Positions 8,127 to 17,286 of a DNA stretch of 64,000 bases are shown here, piece by piece; the stretch's first letter is position 1; each line of letters starts with the position of its first letter. The position numbers and the translations under genes are program-made. Where the stretch lies: the NCBI GenBank assembly GCA_965196985.1, contig CBDALO010000170.1, positions 7,555 through 71,554 of the forward strand, in the 5' to 3' direction. The notes under the pieces were generated by a model. It was not told the DNA's origin. It ran no database searches and worked only from the letters and a program-made list of their open reading frames with translations. The DNA is from 2-12-FULL-35-23 sp965196985. GTDB lineage: Bacteria; Pseudomonadota; Gammaproteobacteria; UBA12402.

Positions 8127-8279
8127 ATCAATTTGCACGGCTTGTGGATTCGCAGTGGTGAAATCAATGACATTGCCGGTATACGGGTCGTTGAGCGTGC
8201 CGGAGACAACTTTGCAGTCTCTGGTTCCTGGCTTGAACTCCACATCGACGAGCTGCGCACCGAGGACGTCGTTGCGGGT
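8121..8279 (-). pseudogene. Split HNH nuclease gene, piece C
   Basis: 53 codons, TR-NDVLGAQLVDVEF through SGTLNDPYTG to QAVQIDHV. This is the middle of a DUF1524 protein and includes the DPYTG motif and the catalytic DHV. It has no start, and the open frame around it continues only into element DNA on either side. Upstream it joins piece B at the TR codons (core at 8274-8279); downstream it joins piece D after DHV. Confidence 0.85.
8274..8279. other. Attachment core of element 2, left copy
   Basis: GCGGGT here and GCGAGT at 13360-13365 are the two ends of element 2. Both encode Thr-Arg on the minus strand (ACCCGC and ACTCGC) in the conserved CDTRND motif. The one-base difference suggests the core is exchanged by recombination rather than copied. 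Confidence 0.7.
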
Positions 8280-8395
8280 TATCTCTAGCGCCGCATCAGG
8301 ATGAAGGCACGGTAGGCACGGCGTGTCGGTCGCCCTGTCCCTCATGGTTATCTAATAGCGTCTATGTCACAGGTGGGACAGCCATAGGAGTGGCG

Positions 8396-9502
8396 ATGTC
8401 GTGTGCTGTAGAGAAGGTCATTTCACCGACGACGGGGCAGTCGGGTTGGGTGATCGTGGACGAAGAATCCATGCGCCCGGTCGCGGAGGCTTCCGAGTGG
8501 GTGCTGTTCATGCAAGGCGCCGGAAGGTCACCTCAAACAATCCGCGCATACGTTCCTCGGGTCTGTTGGTTCTTGAACTGGACTGCCGGTCGCGGACTGG
8601 ATTGGCACGAGATTCGTGTAGGTGAACTCACTCGTTTCAAATTCGCCGTCGAACACACCCCAACCGTCCACTACCGGCTGCGCTCCGGCAGATCGGTCAA
8701 CGCAGTGATGACCGCTGTCGTCGAATTCCTCAGGTTCTGCGGAATGCGTGGATTGGTCTCCGCAGATGTTGTTTCTGGGCTGTCCCAGCCCAAGTACCTG
8801 GCCTACGCACCCCGCGATTTCCACGAAGGTGAATCCGGTCAGCATCGGCTGATTCGTGCCAGAACCCTCAAAGCGCCGGAAGTCGTAAAGCCTCCGGAAA
8901 TTATTACTGAAGAACAGTTTTCGCATGCTCTGAACTCCGCGAACACCGAACGAGACCGTTTTCTGGCGCTGTTGCTGGTTCGTTCCGGACTCCGAATCGG
9001 AGAGGCATTGGGTTCGCGCCGTAGCGACCTGCATTTCCTTCCGACCTCGGTTCATCTGGGATGCCAGGAACGTGGACCTCATGTTCATGTTGTTCGGCGT
9101 GAAGGCAATTCGAACGGTGCCCGCGCTAAAGGACAATCCCGAGTCGTACCGGTCAGCGACGAGGTGGTCACTCAGTATCGCGAGTACCTTCTCGAACGAG
9201 ACAGCGTGCCCACCGCAATGACCTCGGACTTCGTGTTCGTCAACCTTCTCGGGCATCACGCCGGTTCGCCGATGTCGTATTCGAACGCAAAACAGATTGT
9301 GGAAAGGATCGGCAACCGTGCCGGTTTCCGATTGCGGCCCCATATGTTCCGGCATACGGCAGCCACAATCTGGACGCGCAACGGCACCGGTATCGACGTG
9401 GTTCAGTCGTTGCTCGGTCATGTGAGCCGAGCATCGACCGCGATCTATCAACACCCCGACGCGGAGGACCTGAGGGCGGCAGTGGAAAGAGTGGGCATAT
9501 GA
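8396..9502 (+). CDS. tnpA: Tyrosine recombinase, TnpA-like (element 2)
   Basis: About 368 aa from the ATG at 8396, which has AGGAG five bases upstream; a GTG at 8390 is possible but overlaps the ribosome site. Catalytic residues: Arg in RSGLRIGEALG near residue 198, HMFRHTAAT near 315-319, LLGHVSRAST near 340 and Tyr in AIYQHP near 351. A SAM-like core-binding domain (QTIRAYVPRVCWFLNW) precedes it. The TGA overlaps the ATG of tnpB2 (ATGA), indicating coupled translation. Confidence 0.9.
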   Translation: MSCAVEKVISPTTGQSGWVIVDEESMRPVAEASEWVLFMQGAGRSPQTIRAYVPRVCWFLNWTAGRGLDWHEIRVGELTRFKFAVEHTPTVHYRLRSGRSVNAVMTAVVEFLRFCGMRGLVSADVVSGLSQPKYLAYAPRDFHEGESGQHRLIRARTLKAPEVVKPPEIITEEQFSHALNSANTERDRFLALLLVRSGLRIGEALGSRRSDLHFLPTSVHLGCQERGPHVHVVRREGNSNGARAKGQSRVVPVSDEVVTQYREYLLERDSVPTAMTSDFVFVNLLGHHAGSPMSYSNAKQIVERIGNRAGFRLRPHMFRHTAATIWTRNGTGIDVVQSLLGHVSRASTAIYQHPDAEDLRAAVERVGI

Positions 9503-11706
9503 GCATCACCGCTCTACCCGTCGAGTCAAGTGCCCTCTCGACTGGAAACGAACAGACCTGGAAAGCGTGGTTGATCGAACGAATCGACCCGCAATGGCGA
9601 GTCGCGGAATGGGATTCACGCCGACAGGTATTCACCGGAGACGTCGACAACGAAATGACAGCGGTCTATCTGTGCCGAGTCGACCGATGCATGACGGTCG
9701 TGGAAATCTTCGACCGCCGTTGCAGGCGGTGCGAACGCCACCGCAAGCTCAACGGGACCTCACCTTCATTCTTCGACCGGACATTCGACCCCGATTCGGT
9801 TCCACGAAGAGACGAAAAAGCCTTTTCGAAAGTCGATTTCGAACTCAGTGAGGTGAACGGCACTGTTGCGGCGGAGATTATTTACGGAGTGCAGCAGCGT
9901 GACCGTGATCAGATCATCTTGGTTCCGATGCGGATCCGCAGCATAGTTTCCCACCTCCCACCGGATTGTCGCTCACTGCTCGATGTCGCCGGAAATCGCC
10001 AGTTCGAGAAGGCACTCGGAGCTGCAGCCGGTGGTGTGTTCCGGTCGTTGGTCACACATCTGCAGCGGGCGCACGTCGTGTACTCCGGTACTGATCCCAC
10101 CATGGCCGACGTGTGGAAACCTGCCGTCGTGGGCCTGCAAGCTGCTCCGGACCGGCGATACAGTGCGGCCGGTGGCGTTGTGGACTTCCGAGAGATCAGA
10201 CAGCGATGGCTTCGAGAGATCACCAAACAATTCGGCCGCGAGGTACGCCCACCCGTGACGACACTGCGGCACACCGTTCATGCCGCCGAAATCGCTTCAC
10301 GGCAACTCTCGCTGCGCACGAACGGCGATCACCCCGAACTACTCGACCACGGTGACATGAGCGCTGTCGTCGAGGGTTTCCGCACCAGCGCCGATCGAGA
10401 GGGCAAGCCCCATTCCTTCACCCATCGACGATCATTGCTCGGGTGGTGGCGCCGACTTCTCGAGTTCTCACGCCGCACGGGCGCAATGGATGACATCCCC
10501 GGCTCCTTCGCACTCGATCTGCGTTCGCACACAATTGCCCAGGTCGAGACCAGCGAGGACGACTTCGGACGCACGATCCCCGAACATGTCATCGCACAAC
10601 TCGATCAACACCTCGAGCTGCTGGGTAGGCACTCCACGTACTCCGCGCCGGGCTGGAACCCTGACGACTACGCCATGATGTATCAGACGGTCTACCAGAT
10701 CATCCGGGACACCGGTCGACGCCCGAGTGAGATCGTCGGGCTCAAACGCTCATGCCTGGACTGGGTCGACGGCAAGCCCACACTCGTCTACGACAACCGT
10801 AAACGTCGCAGAATGGGGCGTAGATTGCCGATCAGCACTGCAACGGCAACCGTGATCGACCAATGGCTCGACCACCTTCAATCGCTGTCTGTTCCGGACA
10901 CACTGTGCGACTGGCTCTTTCCCACGCCGGGAACCCGCAACAACATTCGCCGCGGGCACTTGAGCGGTGCGCAGTTCGGGTCCCGGGCCTTCGCCATCTG
11001 GATCGATGCAATCCCGGAACTTGTCGACGAAAGACTCGACGATGACGGAAACCCAGCTCTCTACGACAGATCAATGATCACTCCTTACGGATTGCGGCAC
11101 TCCTACGCTCAGCGGCACGCTGACAACGGCACACCGGTGGACGTCCTACGCGAATTGATGGATCACCGCAGCGTCGACACGACCATGGGATATTTCTCCG
11201 TCACACTCAAACGTAAACGCCAAGCCACCGAGGAGATTTCGAAGTTCGCGATCGACAGGCACGGACGACCGGCGGGATTCACGTCGGTAACGGAGTACGA
11301 GCGACAGTCGGTGGCCGTGCCCTTCGGAAACTGCACCGAACCCTCGAACATCAAAGCCGGCGGCCAACACTGCCCGATCCGATTCCAGTGCGCAGGATGC
11401 TCCTTCTACCGACCGGACCCGTCCTACCGGCCCGCAATCGAGCAGCATCTCGCAGAGCTGCGCACAGACAAAGAAACTGCAATCGCCACCGACTCCGCGT
11501 CGTGGGTGATCACCAACTTCGACGCCCAAATTCACGCGTTCACGGACGTCATCTCGTCGATGGACGCAATGCTTGCCGACCTGCCCGCAGACCAACGCGC
11601 GGTCATCGACAACGCCTCCCGCGAACTGAGGAAAGCGAGGACCGCAGCTGCCTTCATACCGCTCGAGTCCGTAACCACCCACACGAACGAGGACGAACAA
11701 CGATGA
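9499..11706 (+). CDS. tnpB: Large tyrosine recombinase, TnpB-like (element 2)
   Basis: 735 aa. The N-terminus has a zinc-knuckle-like CRVDRCMTVV...CRRCERH pair near residues 58-80, followed by a long linker region and the catalytic domain with RRPSEIVGLK near 405, GLRHSYAQRH near 532 and DHRSVDTTMGYFSV carrying the Tyr near 570. A C-terminal Cys cluster (CTEP, CPIRFQCAGCSFYRPD) near 610-640 is shared with other TnpB proteins of this type. It overlaps both neighbours by four bases. Confidence 0.9.
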   Translation: MSITALPVESSALSTGNEQTWKAWLIERIDPQWRVAEWDSRRQVFTGDVDNEMTAVYLCRVDRCMTVVEIFDRRCRRCERHRKLNGTSPSFFDRTFDPDSVPRRDEKAFSKVDFELSEVNGTVAAEIIYGVQQRDRDQIILVPMRIRSIVSHLPPDCRSLLDVAGNRQFEKALGAAAGGVFRSLVTHLQRAHVVYSGTDPTMADVWKPAVVGLQAAPDRRYSAAGGVVDFREIRQRWLREITKQFGREVRPPVTTLRHTVHAAEIASRQLSLRTNGDHPELLDHGDMSAVVEGFRTSADREGKPHSFTHRRSLLGWWRRLLEFSRRTGAMDDIPGSFALDLRSHTIAQVETSEDDFGRTIPEHVIAQLDQHLELLGRHSTYSAPGWNPDDYAMMYQTVYQIIRDTGRRPSEIVGLKRSCLDWVDGKPTLVYDNRKRRRMGRRLPISTATATVIDQWLDHLQSLSVPDTLCDWLFPTPGTRNNIRRGHLSGAQFGSRAFAIWIDAIPELVDERLDDDGNPALYDRSMITPYGLRHSYAQRHADNGTPVDVLRELMDHRSVDTTMGYFSVTLKRKRQATEEISKFAIDRHGRPAGFTSVTEYERQSVAVPFGNCTEPSNIKAGGQHCPIRFQCAGCSFYRPDPSYRPAIEQHLAELRTDKETAIATDSASWVITNFDAQIHAFTDVISSMDAMLADLPADQRAVIDNASRELRKARTAAAFIPLESVTTHTNEDEQR

Positions 11707-12302
11707 CTGCCGATGACCGTGACATACGAACCCAACGGCTCATCGCCTCCCGTCGACGTGACAGCGCTGACAAACAACGCAGAACGCTGACAGTCATCGC
11801 CGACCTCTCATCCGCTGGCGAACGCATCAACATCAGCGAAATAGCGCGTCGCGCAGGCGTTTCTCCATGGTTCATCTACAACACCGCAGCAATTCGAACC
11901 GCCGTCGAACGCGCCACAGAAGAGCACTCCCACACCGCCACCAGAAGCAGCGCCGGACGCACGTCCGCTACGGCGGACAGTCTTCACGCCGAACTGTTGA
12001 TGGCGCGTGAGGAAGTTCGGGCGCTACGAACGGACCGAACCAAGCTCGAGACCAAAGTGCAACTACTACTCGGCAACCAACTCGAACACCTGCCGCACGA
12101 CACACTGCTCGCCCGTATCCACGAGCTCGAACAGATAGCAGCCGAGCTGCGCTCGGACCTCGACTCCGAACGCAGACGCGCCGACACCATGACAACACGA
12201 ACCGAAGAACTCCAGGACGAGCTCACCGCCGCCCGCGCCTCACTCAAAAGGATGGTTCAAAGCGTTTCTCCAGCACGACGAATCGAAGCAATCGGCACAT
12301 AA
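11703..12302 (+). CDS. tnpC: DUF6262/TnpC-like accessory protein (element 2)
   Basis: 199 aa from the ATG at 11703 inside an ATGA overlap with tnpB2. N-terminal helix-turn-helix-like segment INISEIARRAGVSPWFIYN (about 40-60), then long Glu/Arg-rich heptads from about 85 to 185 that should form a coiled coil. It is longer than the element 1 copy only in the coiled coil. The HTH-coil architecture is that of DUF6262 proteins found with this type of recombinase pair. Confidence 0.8.
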   Translation: MTADDRDIRTQRLIASRRRDSADKQRRTLTVIADLSSAGERINISEIARRAGVSPWFIYNTAAIRTAVERATEEHSHTATRSSAGRTSATADSLHAELLMAREEVRALRTDRTKLETKVQLLLGNQLEHLPHDTLLARIHELEQIAAELRSDLDSERRRADTMTTRTEELQDELTAARASLKRMVQSVSPARRIEAIGT

Positions 12303-12345
12303 GAACACACCCCAGCAAGCATCGGAATCTACGCGGAACTGTGAA

Positions 12346-13065
12346 TCAACACGCGGACAATACGGCAGACATCGCATCCTTCTCTGCTTGAGTCACCCAC
12401 AGGCGGTAGACCGACTTCACCGTGATCTGCTTCGAGACGTAGGTGCATCGGTACGCCTTGTTCGGGGGAAGCCAGGATGCGGCATCGGAATCAGACTTCT
12501 TCGCGTTCGTCGGTCCATCCACCGGGATCAGATTTCGGGGATCGTTCGCCAGATTCGTGCGCTCCTGAAGACTCAATTGTTGCGCACCCTTCTGCCACGA
12601 ATCGCTCAACGCGACCACATGGTCAATCTGAACTGCAGTCGAAGTATCCTGTCCCCGAACAAAATTGATCGTCTTTCCAGTGTAAGGATCAGCCAACGTG
12701 CCAGAGAGAACAACACATTGCTTCTTTCCTTCTTTGAAGACCACGTCAGTCAGCCGCGAAGCCAACAGATTATTGCGCGTATCGCACCCGTCATGCCCGA
12801 ACTCCACATCGACATCATCAGACCATGCCTGACCGAACTGATCTCTGCTGTAACCAGTTTTCGGAGCACGCCCCTTCACCGGAAGCGTCTCCAACAGCGC
12901 AACGGAAGAAGCCACATCAACATCGTGCTGACCAGGGCTATCCACAGACAACGATCCTGCTGGGATCACATCCGCCAACGTCGTACTGCAACCGGAAATC
13001 GACAACCCGACCAAGGCAGTGACGGCAACCAGGAGGGAACGGGAACGCACCAAGCGACTATGCAA
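12346..13065 (-). CDS. HNH (DUF1524-type) nuclease lipoprotein, cargo of element 2
   Basis: 239 aa, complete. The start is TTG at 13065 with GGAG seven bases upstream. Lipoprotein signal with lipobox ISGC near residue 26; then LPVKGRAPKTGYSRDQFG, HDGCDTRNNLLASRL, DPYTGKTINF, QIDHVVALSDSWQKGAQ, LANDPRNLIPVDGPTNAKKS, WLPPNKAYRCTYVSKQ. All family motifs including the catalytic DHV and the downstream N and K residues are present. It is convergent to tnpC2. The position matching element 2's target reads ACGCGC instead of ACTCGC/ACCCGC. Confidence 0.85.
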   Translation of the reverse strand: MHSRLVRSRSLLVAVTALVGLSISGCSTTLADVIPAGSLSVDSPGQHDVDVASSVALLETLPVKGRAPKTGYSRDQFGQAWSDDVDVEFGHDGCDTRNNLLASRLTDVVFKEGKKQCVVLSGTLADPYTGKTINFVRGQDTSTAVQIDHVVALSDSWQKGAQQLSLQERTNLANDPRNLIPVDGPTNAKKSDSDAASWLPPNKAYRCTYVSKQITVKSVYRLWVTQAEKDAMSAVLSAC

Positions 13066-13359
13066 CGTGAAACTCCTAAATCATATGCAGTGCAGAGGAT
13101 CTGCACTCTTATCAACAAAACTCATGAGGATGATTGTCGGGAAATCCCGACATCAGACCAGGTGTGCTACACATCCACCGAACCCAATCAACCGGCCACG
13201 TGCGTGATTGAACATGCCATCGTCCCTATCCGTGCGGTCGAACCGGTCGACCGTCACACGAACTGACCATCGTCACTCACATAACTCACACCGTCGACAT
13301 CGAACAATGGGGGCCTACCAGCAAGGTTTTGAGATATGTCAAAACTGCGTGCAGATAAT

Positions 13360-13365
13360 GCGAGT
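13360..13365. other. Attachment core of element 2, right copy
   Basis: GCGAGT, encoding Thr-Arg (ACTCGC) at the end of piece B on the minus strand. Partner of GCGGGT at 8274-8279. Confidence 0.7.
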
Positions 13366-13431
13366 GTCGCAGCCGTTCCGCGCCAGCGCGCCTTCGTATT
13401 TGTCCGTCCACGCTGTGCCGAACACGCAGCC

Positions 13432-13437
13432 TTCTCT
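13432..13437. other. Attachment core of element 3, left copy
   Basis: TTCTCT here and TTTCCC at 17281-17286 mark the two junctions of element 3. The break is at a codon boundary of the HNH gene (before GGC TGC GTG). The two copies differ, so the exact core is uncertain by a few bases. Confidence 0.5.
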
Positions 13438-13460
13438 GAACAAGAATTCTAGCTTGGCAA

Positions 13461-15947
13461 TCATGTGGAAGTCCTTCCGGAGATCGATCCGAATCCAGGC
13501 ATTCCGAGGTCAGTTGTTGCCGATCCTCGTTTCATCGTGGCATCGACCTGTGCGAGCTTGTCCTTGACTCCGGTGTAGCTGACCTGCAGTCCTTCGACTT
13601 CTCCCAGCCAGCCTTCCTGTTTGGCTTCGATGATGCGGGCTTCGAGGTTGTCTCGGATTTCTTCGAGCCTGCCTCGCTGTGTTGGATCCGGCCGCAGGAG
13701 TGAGCATCTGACGCAAGCATGCTCGTGGATGCAGGGTGTGCCGAACGTCCGTGCGCAGGTCCCGACCGATACTTTCCGCTTCTCGAAATGAGACAAGAAC
13801 GCATCCCATTCATCGTCGGTCGGTGTCCGGTATTCCTCGCTGGGCCTCATCGAACGACGACGCGCGATGAACGCTCGGTGCGCTTCTATAGTTTCCGAGG
13901 GGTAGACGGCCTTGTAGCCCATCGTCGTGTCAATTGTCTTGTGCCCGCAAATAACCTGTGCGATATGGGGTGGCAGGCCGTTCATGATCGCGTCGGTGAC
14001 GAATATTCGCCGGAAGTCGTGGGGCTGAAACATCAACGGATCGCCACTGGCATCGGTGAGAGCTGCCACGGTGAGCGCATTGATGAGGAGCTTGCGGACG
14101 AAACTCGGTGGGATCGCTCGGCGTTCGTTTCCGATTCCCCGCTGAAAGAGCAGCGGCATCGGCGGATTCCACAGCTTCTCCTGCGTATCGTAGGCAGCCA
14201 CGAGAGGTATCGATCCGTTGGGTTGCCGCGAACGCTGAACGACCGCACTGAGGACTTCCGCGAGCTCGGGACTGACCAAGATCAGCCGCTCGGTATCGGT
14301 CTTCGATGGAGCTATCTGCAGCAGCGGAACCAGTTCACCGGTACTGGGTAGTCGGTATTCGGTGATGCTGTGGTGACTGAGCTCGAGGAGCTCTTCATGA
14401 CGGATACCGCTGAGCCGCAACACTTCGATGGTGGCGAATGCCCAGAATGCTTCCTCGTCCTCGTAGGTGAGATCGCGACGAACACCGCTGACAGTATTGT
14501 CGGCCCATACGACGCGGCCGGTTCCCCGACGGATCAAGGATCGTCGCAGTTCTCCGTCGGTTCCCGCGATCACCTCACCTGGTTCGGTGTTCTGCGCCGC
14601 AACGAGTAGTGCCGCTGCGGCCGCGCGGCGGTCAGCGGCGGACCGAACCAACTGAGACAGGACAGGCAACCGCTCGCGGGTGCGTTGGTCCATCCGCGCT
14701 TTGCGGTGTTTGAGTTCCTTGCCTCTTTTGACCTCGCCGTCACTGATCGGGCAGGGCGCCACCCACTGCGCCCAGCGGGACGGATCTTCGACGGCCCAGT
14801 GCGCGAGGTCGAGATAGAACGCGCGCACTTGCAACAGATTGTCTTTGTAATTCTTTCGGGGCGAAGTTGTTTCGTGCTTTCGTCCCGCCGCGTCGACGGC
14901 GGTGCGTGTGATCGATCTCAGGTCGTCCTTCCATGCGCGGGCGACGTCAGGCGGCAGGTGCAGGGTGTCGATACCGGGGGCGAGTGTCTCGACGCGGCTC
15001 CAGAACAGCCCGGCAAGTCCTCGGGCACGAGAGTTGAGGCTGGTGTAGTCCAGCGCGGGTTGACGCTCGCGCAGATAGTCGATGAGCAGATCTCGGATCG
15101 GTTGGTTCTCGATCGGGTAGCGGTCGACGAGTTGTTCGATCGTCAGCTGTCCGACCGGAGCGCCGAACGCGCGGATGCTGTGTGGTGCGTCCTCGGGAAA
15201 GATGCCCATCGCACGTAGTCGCAGGTAGAAATCGATCTTCTTCTGACCGCGGCGGGAGTGCACCTGCGCCATCGTGTCGATCAGCTCCACACAATCGCCG
15301 ACAGTGATCTCTGCGACAGTCCCGCCTTTGGATACCAGCAGGGTCGCGATTCTGGTCGCTGCGATTCGTGCATCGTCTCGCGAGGTATCCGGCTGAGTGG
15401 CAGCAAGCTCGTCCAACCGCGCGAATCCGTCCGGATCTCGCAGCTTTGCCATCATCGGCGCGAGAAACGGGTGCGCCCGGGAGAGCATCCACGACAGCTG
15501 TGGCCGGATCACGTCCAGGCACAGCAACATCAGCAGTCCTGCAGCCAGGTCGTTGCGATCGTGTCTGACAGGGCGCCCGTGTCCGGCAATCCATTCCACC
15601 GGGAGATCGGCCCATGAGGCTGTCGCGCCGTAACGAGATCCGCGGATGTTCTCGGCGCCGCTGGCGAGCCACCGGGCTTGCCAGGTATCGCCGGGCACCG
15701 AAGCCAACCAGGTCAGTATCTTGATCACGCCTCGGTGCCGTCCGGCTCGGGTGGTGACCGCAGCCTCGGCAAGCACCGAGCAGTTCAGTCGGGCCTCGAC
15801 AGCTTCGGCAGAGGCAGCGGTGTGCGGCCACCAGAGTTCAAATTCGCGTGGTGGAAACTGTTTGTGCAGTTGGTGAATCCTCGAATGTGGCACCGGTGTG
15901 ACCTCGAAGCGTTCCGGGCGGGTCATGTGCTTGACGGCAGTGCTCAC
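13461..15947 (-). CDS. tnpB: Large tyrosine recombinase, TnpB-like (element 3)
   Basis: 828 aa, the largest of the three TnpB-type proteins here. The long N-terminal region (about 1-330) is helical; core-binding and catalytic domains follow, with SGIRHEELLELS carrying the first Arg near residue 530, HDFRRIFVTDAIMNG as the HxxR motif near 655, and CGHKTIDTTMGYKAVYP with the Tyr near 690. The C-terminal region has a Cys set (CARTFGTPCIHEHACVRC) typical of this protein group. Its start overlaps the stop of the upstream recombinase (ATGA), so the two are co-translated. Confidence 0.85.
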   Translation of the reverse strand: MSTAVKHMTRPERFEVTPVPHSRIHQLHKQFPPREFELWWPHTAASAEAVEARLNCSVLAEAAVTTRAGRHRGVIKILTWLASVPGDTWQARWLASGAENIRGSRYGATASWADLPVEWIAGHGRPVRHDRNDLAAGLLMLLCLDVIRPQLSWMLSRAHPFLAPMMAKLRDPDGFARLDELAATQPDTSRDDARIAATRIATLLVSKGGTVAEITVGDCVELIDTMAQVHSRRGQKKIDFYLRLRAMGIFPEDAPHSIRAFGAPVGQLTIEQLVDRYPIENQPIRDLLIDYLRERQPALDYTSLNSRARGLAGLFWSRVETLAPGIDTLHLPPDVARAWKDDLRSITRTAVDAAGRKHETTSPRKNYKDNLLQVRAFYLDLAHWAVEDPSRWAQWVAPCPISDGEVKRGKELKHRKARMDQRTRERLPVLSQLVRSAADRRAAAAALLVAAQNTEPGEVIAGTDGELRRSLIRRGTGRVVWADNTVSGVRRDLTYEDEEAFWAFATIEVLRLSGIRHEELLELSHHSITEYRLPSTGELVPLLQIAPSKTDTERLILVSPELAEVLSAVVQRSRQPNGSIPLVAAYDTQEKLWNPPMPLLFQRGIGNERRAIPPSFVRKLLINALTVAALTDASGDPLMFQPHDFRRIFVTDAIMNGLPPHIAQVICGHKTIDTTMGYKAVYPSETIEAHRAFIARRRSMRPSEEYRTPTDDEWDAFLSHFEKRKVSVGTCARTFGTPCIHEHACVRCSLLRPDPTQRGRLEEIRDNLEARIIEAKQEGWLGEVEGLQVSYTGVKDKLAQVDATMKRGSATTDLGMPGFGSISGRTST

Positions 15948-17203
15948 AACGACCTCCCGAACAGCACGCTCAACGCTGCCGGATCGTACCCAGGTGCAGG
16001 AGGCGGTGGAGGAGTCCTCGGATGTTCCCGCTGATCAGCAGTACGAGCGTGGTGGGCCAGGACGCTGGCGATCACCTCGTCCTTGTCGGGTGTCAGATAA
16101 ATTTCGGTCGTCGACAAATGTGCGTGCCCCAGCACCTCTTTGACCTCCACCAAGGACAAGTGCGGGTCGTTGGCCATCCGCCTCGCTGCACTGTGACGTA
16201 AGTCGTGCAGAGTCCAATCCGAACCGAGAGTGGCGTTCGCACGCTCGAACATCCGATGCGCCGCATGGTAATTCAACGGGCGGCGAGGTTTCCGCAGTGT
16301 CCACCACAACGGTTGCGTCCGTCCGAGTGGCACCTCGCCCCACACCTGCTCCTGATACAACCGCAACCAGACGAACGCGTCCGCCGACGCGGGTACCTGC
16401 TCCACCGCACGTGTTCCCTTGCGCACCACAGTAATCAACTGCTGCCCCGGGTCGACATCGCACTCGCGGACTCCCAACAACTCCGACGCTCGCACCCCCG
16501 ACGAAATCCAGAACGCCACCAACGCCCGGTCCCGATCCGACGACAATGCCGCGAACAACTTATCGAACAGATCCTCGGGAATCGCTCGGGGAATCCGCTG
16601 CGAGACCCGAGGCCGGTAGCGTCCCACACGCTCAGGTGCCCAATGATCCATCGGATTGTGGTGCGCATGAGCCCGTCTCGACCGGCGAGAGAGATCGAGA
16701 GGGAACGGATTCAGGAGCGGGCCAGTACCTGCGTCCCGATGAAAATCGTAGAAACTTCGCAGCACCGTCTCACTGTGCGCCACTGTCGCCGGCGAGTACC
16801 CGGTCCCCAGAGCCGGTTTGCCGGTGACAGGATTCGCTGCCGCCGCAGCAGTAGCAGCCGACTCGGCGCTGGCCGGCACCACTGATCCTTGTCGTGCCTT
16901 CGCCGTCAACTGGATCCAACAACTGAAATCGCGCGCATCGACCCGAGAGGCACGATCCCACGCCACATCCACAGCGTGAAGGAACCGCCACCACCTCAGC
17001 AGATCCATACCGTATGAACGCACCGTCGCCACCGACCTCCCGGAAGCGATCAGCTCCCGGAAGAACACCTCGACGGACTCCACTCGTTCATCGTCGCTGC
17101 CCTGCAGGATATAAGGCTCCGACGTGTGGCCGGTCGCTGTCAACCGACCCACTCGGGCCACCACAAGCCCCGACAGATCTCTCGGACTTTCGCCTTCGCT
17201 CAT
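15944..17203 (-). CDS. tnpA: Tyrosine recombinase, TnpA-like (element 3)
   Basis: 419 aa. Core-binding domain with VATVRSYGMDLLRWWRFL near residue 60-77; catalytic domain with SSGVRASELLGV (Arg), LHDLRHSAARRM (HxxR), LGHAHLSTTEIYLTPD (His and Tyr). The ATG at 17203 has no clear ribosome site of its own, but it overlaps the TGA that ends the open frame of HNH piece A (ATGA), so translation can be coupled to the truncated host gene and transcription can come from the HNH promoter near 17640. This orientation dependence is discussed as a finding. Confidence 0.85.
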   Translation of the reverse strand: MSEGESPRDLSGLVVARVGRLTATGHTSEPYILQGSDDERVESVEVFFRELIASGRSVATVRSYGMDLLRWWRFLHAVDVAWDRASRVDARDFSCWIQLTAKARQGSVVPASAESAATAAAAANPVTGKPALGTGYSPATVAHSETVLRSFYDFHRDAGTGPLLNPFPLDLSRRSRRAHAHHNPMDHWAPERVGRYRPRVSQRIPRAIPEDLFDKLFAALSSDRDRALVAFWISSGVRASELLGVRECDVDPGQQLITVVRKGTRAVEQVPASADAFVWLRLYQEQVWGEVPLGRTQPLWWTLRKPRRPLNYHAAHRMFERANATLGSDWTLHDLRHSAARRMANDPHLSLVEVKEVLGHAHLSTTEIYLTPDKDEVIASVLAHHARTADQREHPRTPPPPPAPGYDPAALSVLFGRSL

Positions 17204-17280
17204 GTCCGCAAGCTACCGACCCACATCGACCCCACCCCTTCAGACCAGCACCGTTCGGCATTTAGTTCAGTCAACGGGGC

Positions 17281-17286
17281 TTTCCC
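17281..17286. other. Attachment core of element 3, right copy
   Basis: TTTCCC, encoding Gly-Lys (GGG AAA) as codons 90-91 of piece A on the minus strand. Partner of TTCTCT at 13432-13437. Confidence 0.5.

Larger units (their letters stand above)
8280..13365 (+). mobile_element. Element 2: Tn554-like element carrying an HNH gene
   Basis: About 5.09 kb between GCGGGT and GCGAGT cores. Gene content mirrors element 1: tnpA (369 aa), tnpB (735 aa), tnpC/DUF6262 (199 aa) on the plus strand and a complete HNH lipoprotein gene convergent to them. Left end TATCTC and right end AGATAAT form a short imperfect inverted pair like element 1. The recombinases are clearly diverged from those of element 1, so this is not a recent duplication. 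It is inserted in the CDTRND codons of the older HNH gene. Confidence 0.8.
13360..13437 (-). pseudogene. Split HNH nuclease gene, piece B
   Basis: 24 codons reading GCVFGTAWTDKYEG then ALARNGCDTR, the short conserved block that in DUF1524 proteins lies between the N-terminal GYxRD region and the RNDVL region. It is stranded between element 3 (right) and element 2 (left). Upstream the frame continues into element 3 (LEFLFRE) and downstream it reaches a stop in element 2 after IICTQF, so it cannot be expressed as a functional part. It fits exactly between piece A and piece C. Confidence 0.85.
13438..17286 (-). mobile_element. Element 3: two-recombinase Tn554-like element without cargo
   Basis: About 3.85 kb on the minus strand between piece A and piece B of the split HNH gene. 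It contains only a TnpA-like (419 aa) and a TnpB-like (828 aa) recombinase; no TnpC/DUF6262 gene and no HNH gene are present, and the tnpB stop lies 23 bases from the end. Unlike elements 1 and 2 it points in the same direction as the gene it interrupts. The insertion is after the conserved GKG codons. Confidence 0.7.
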
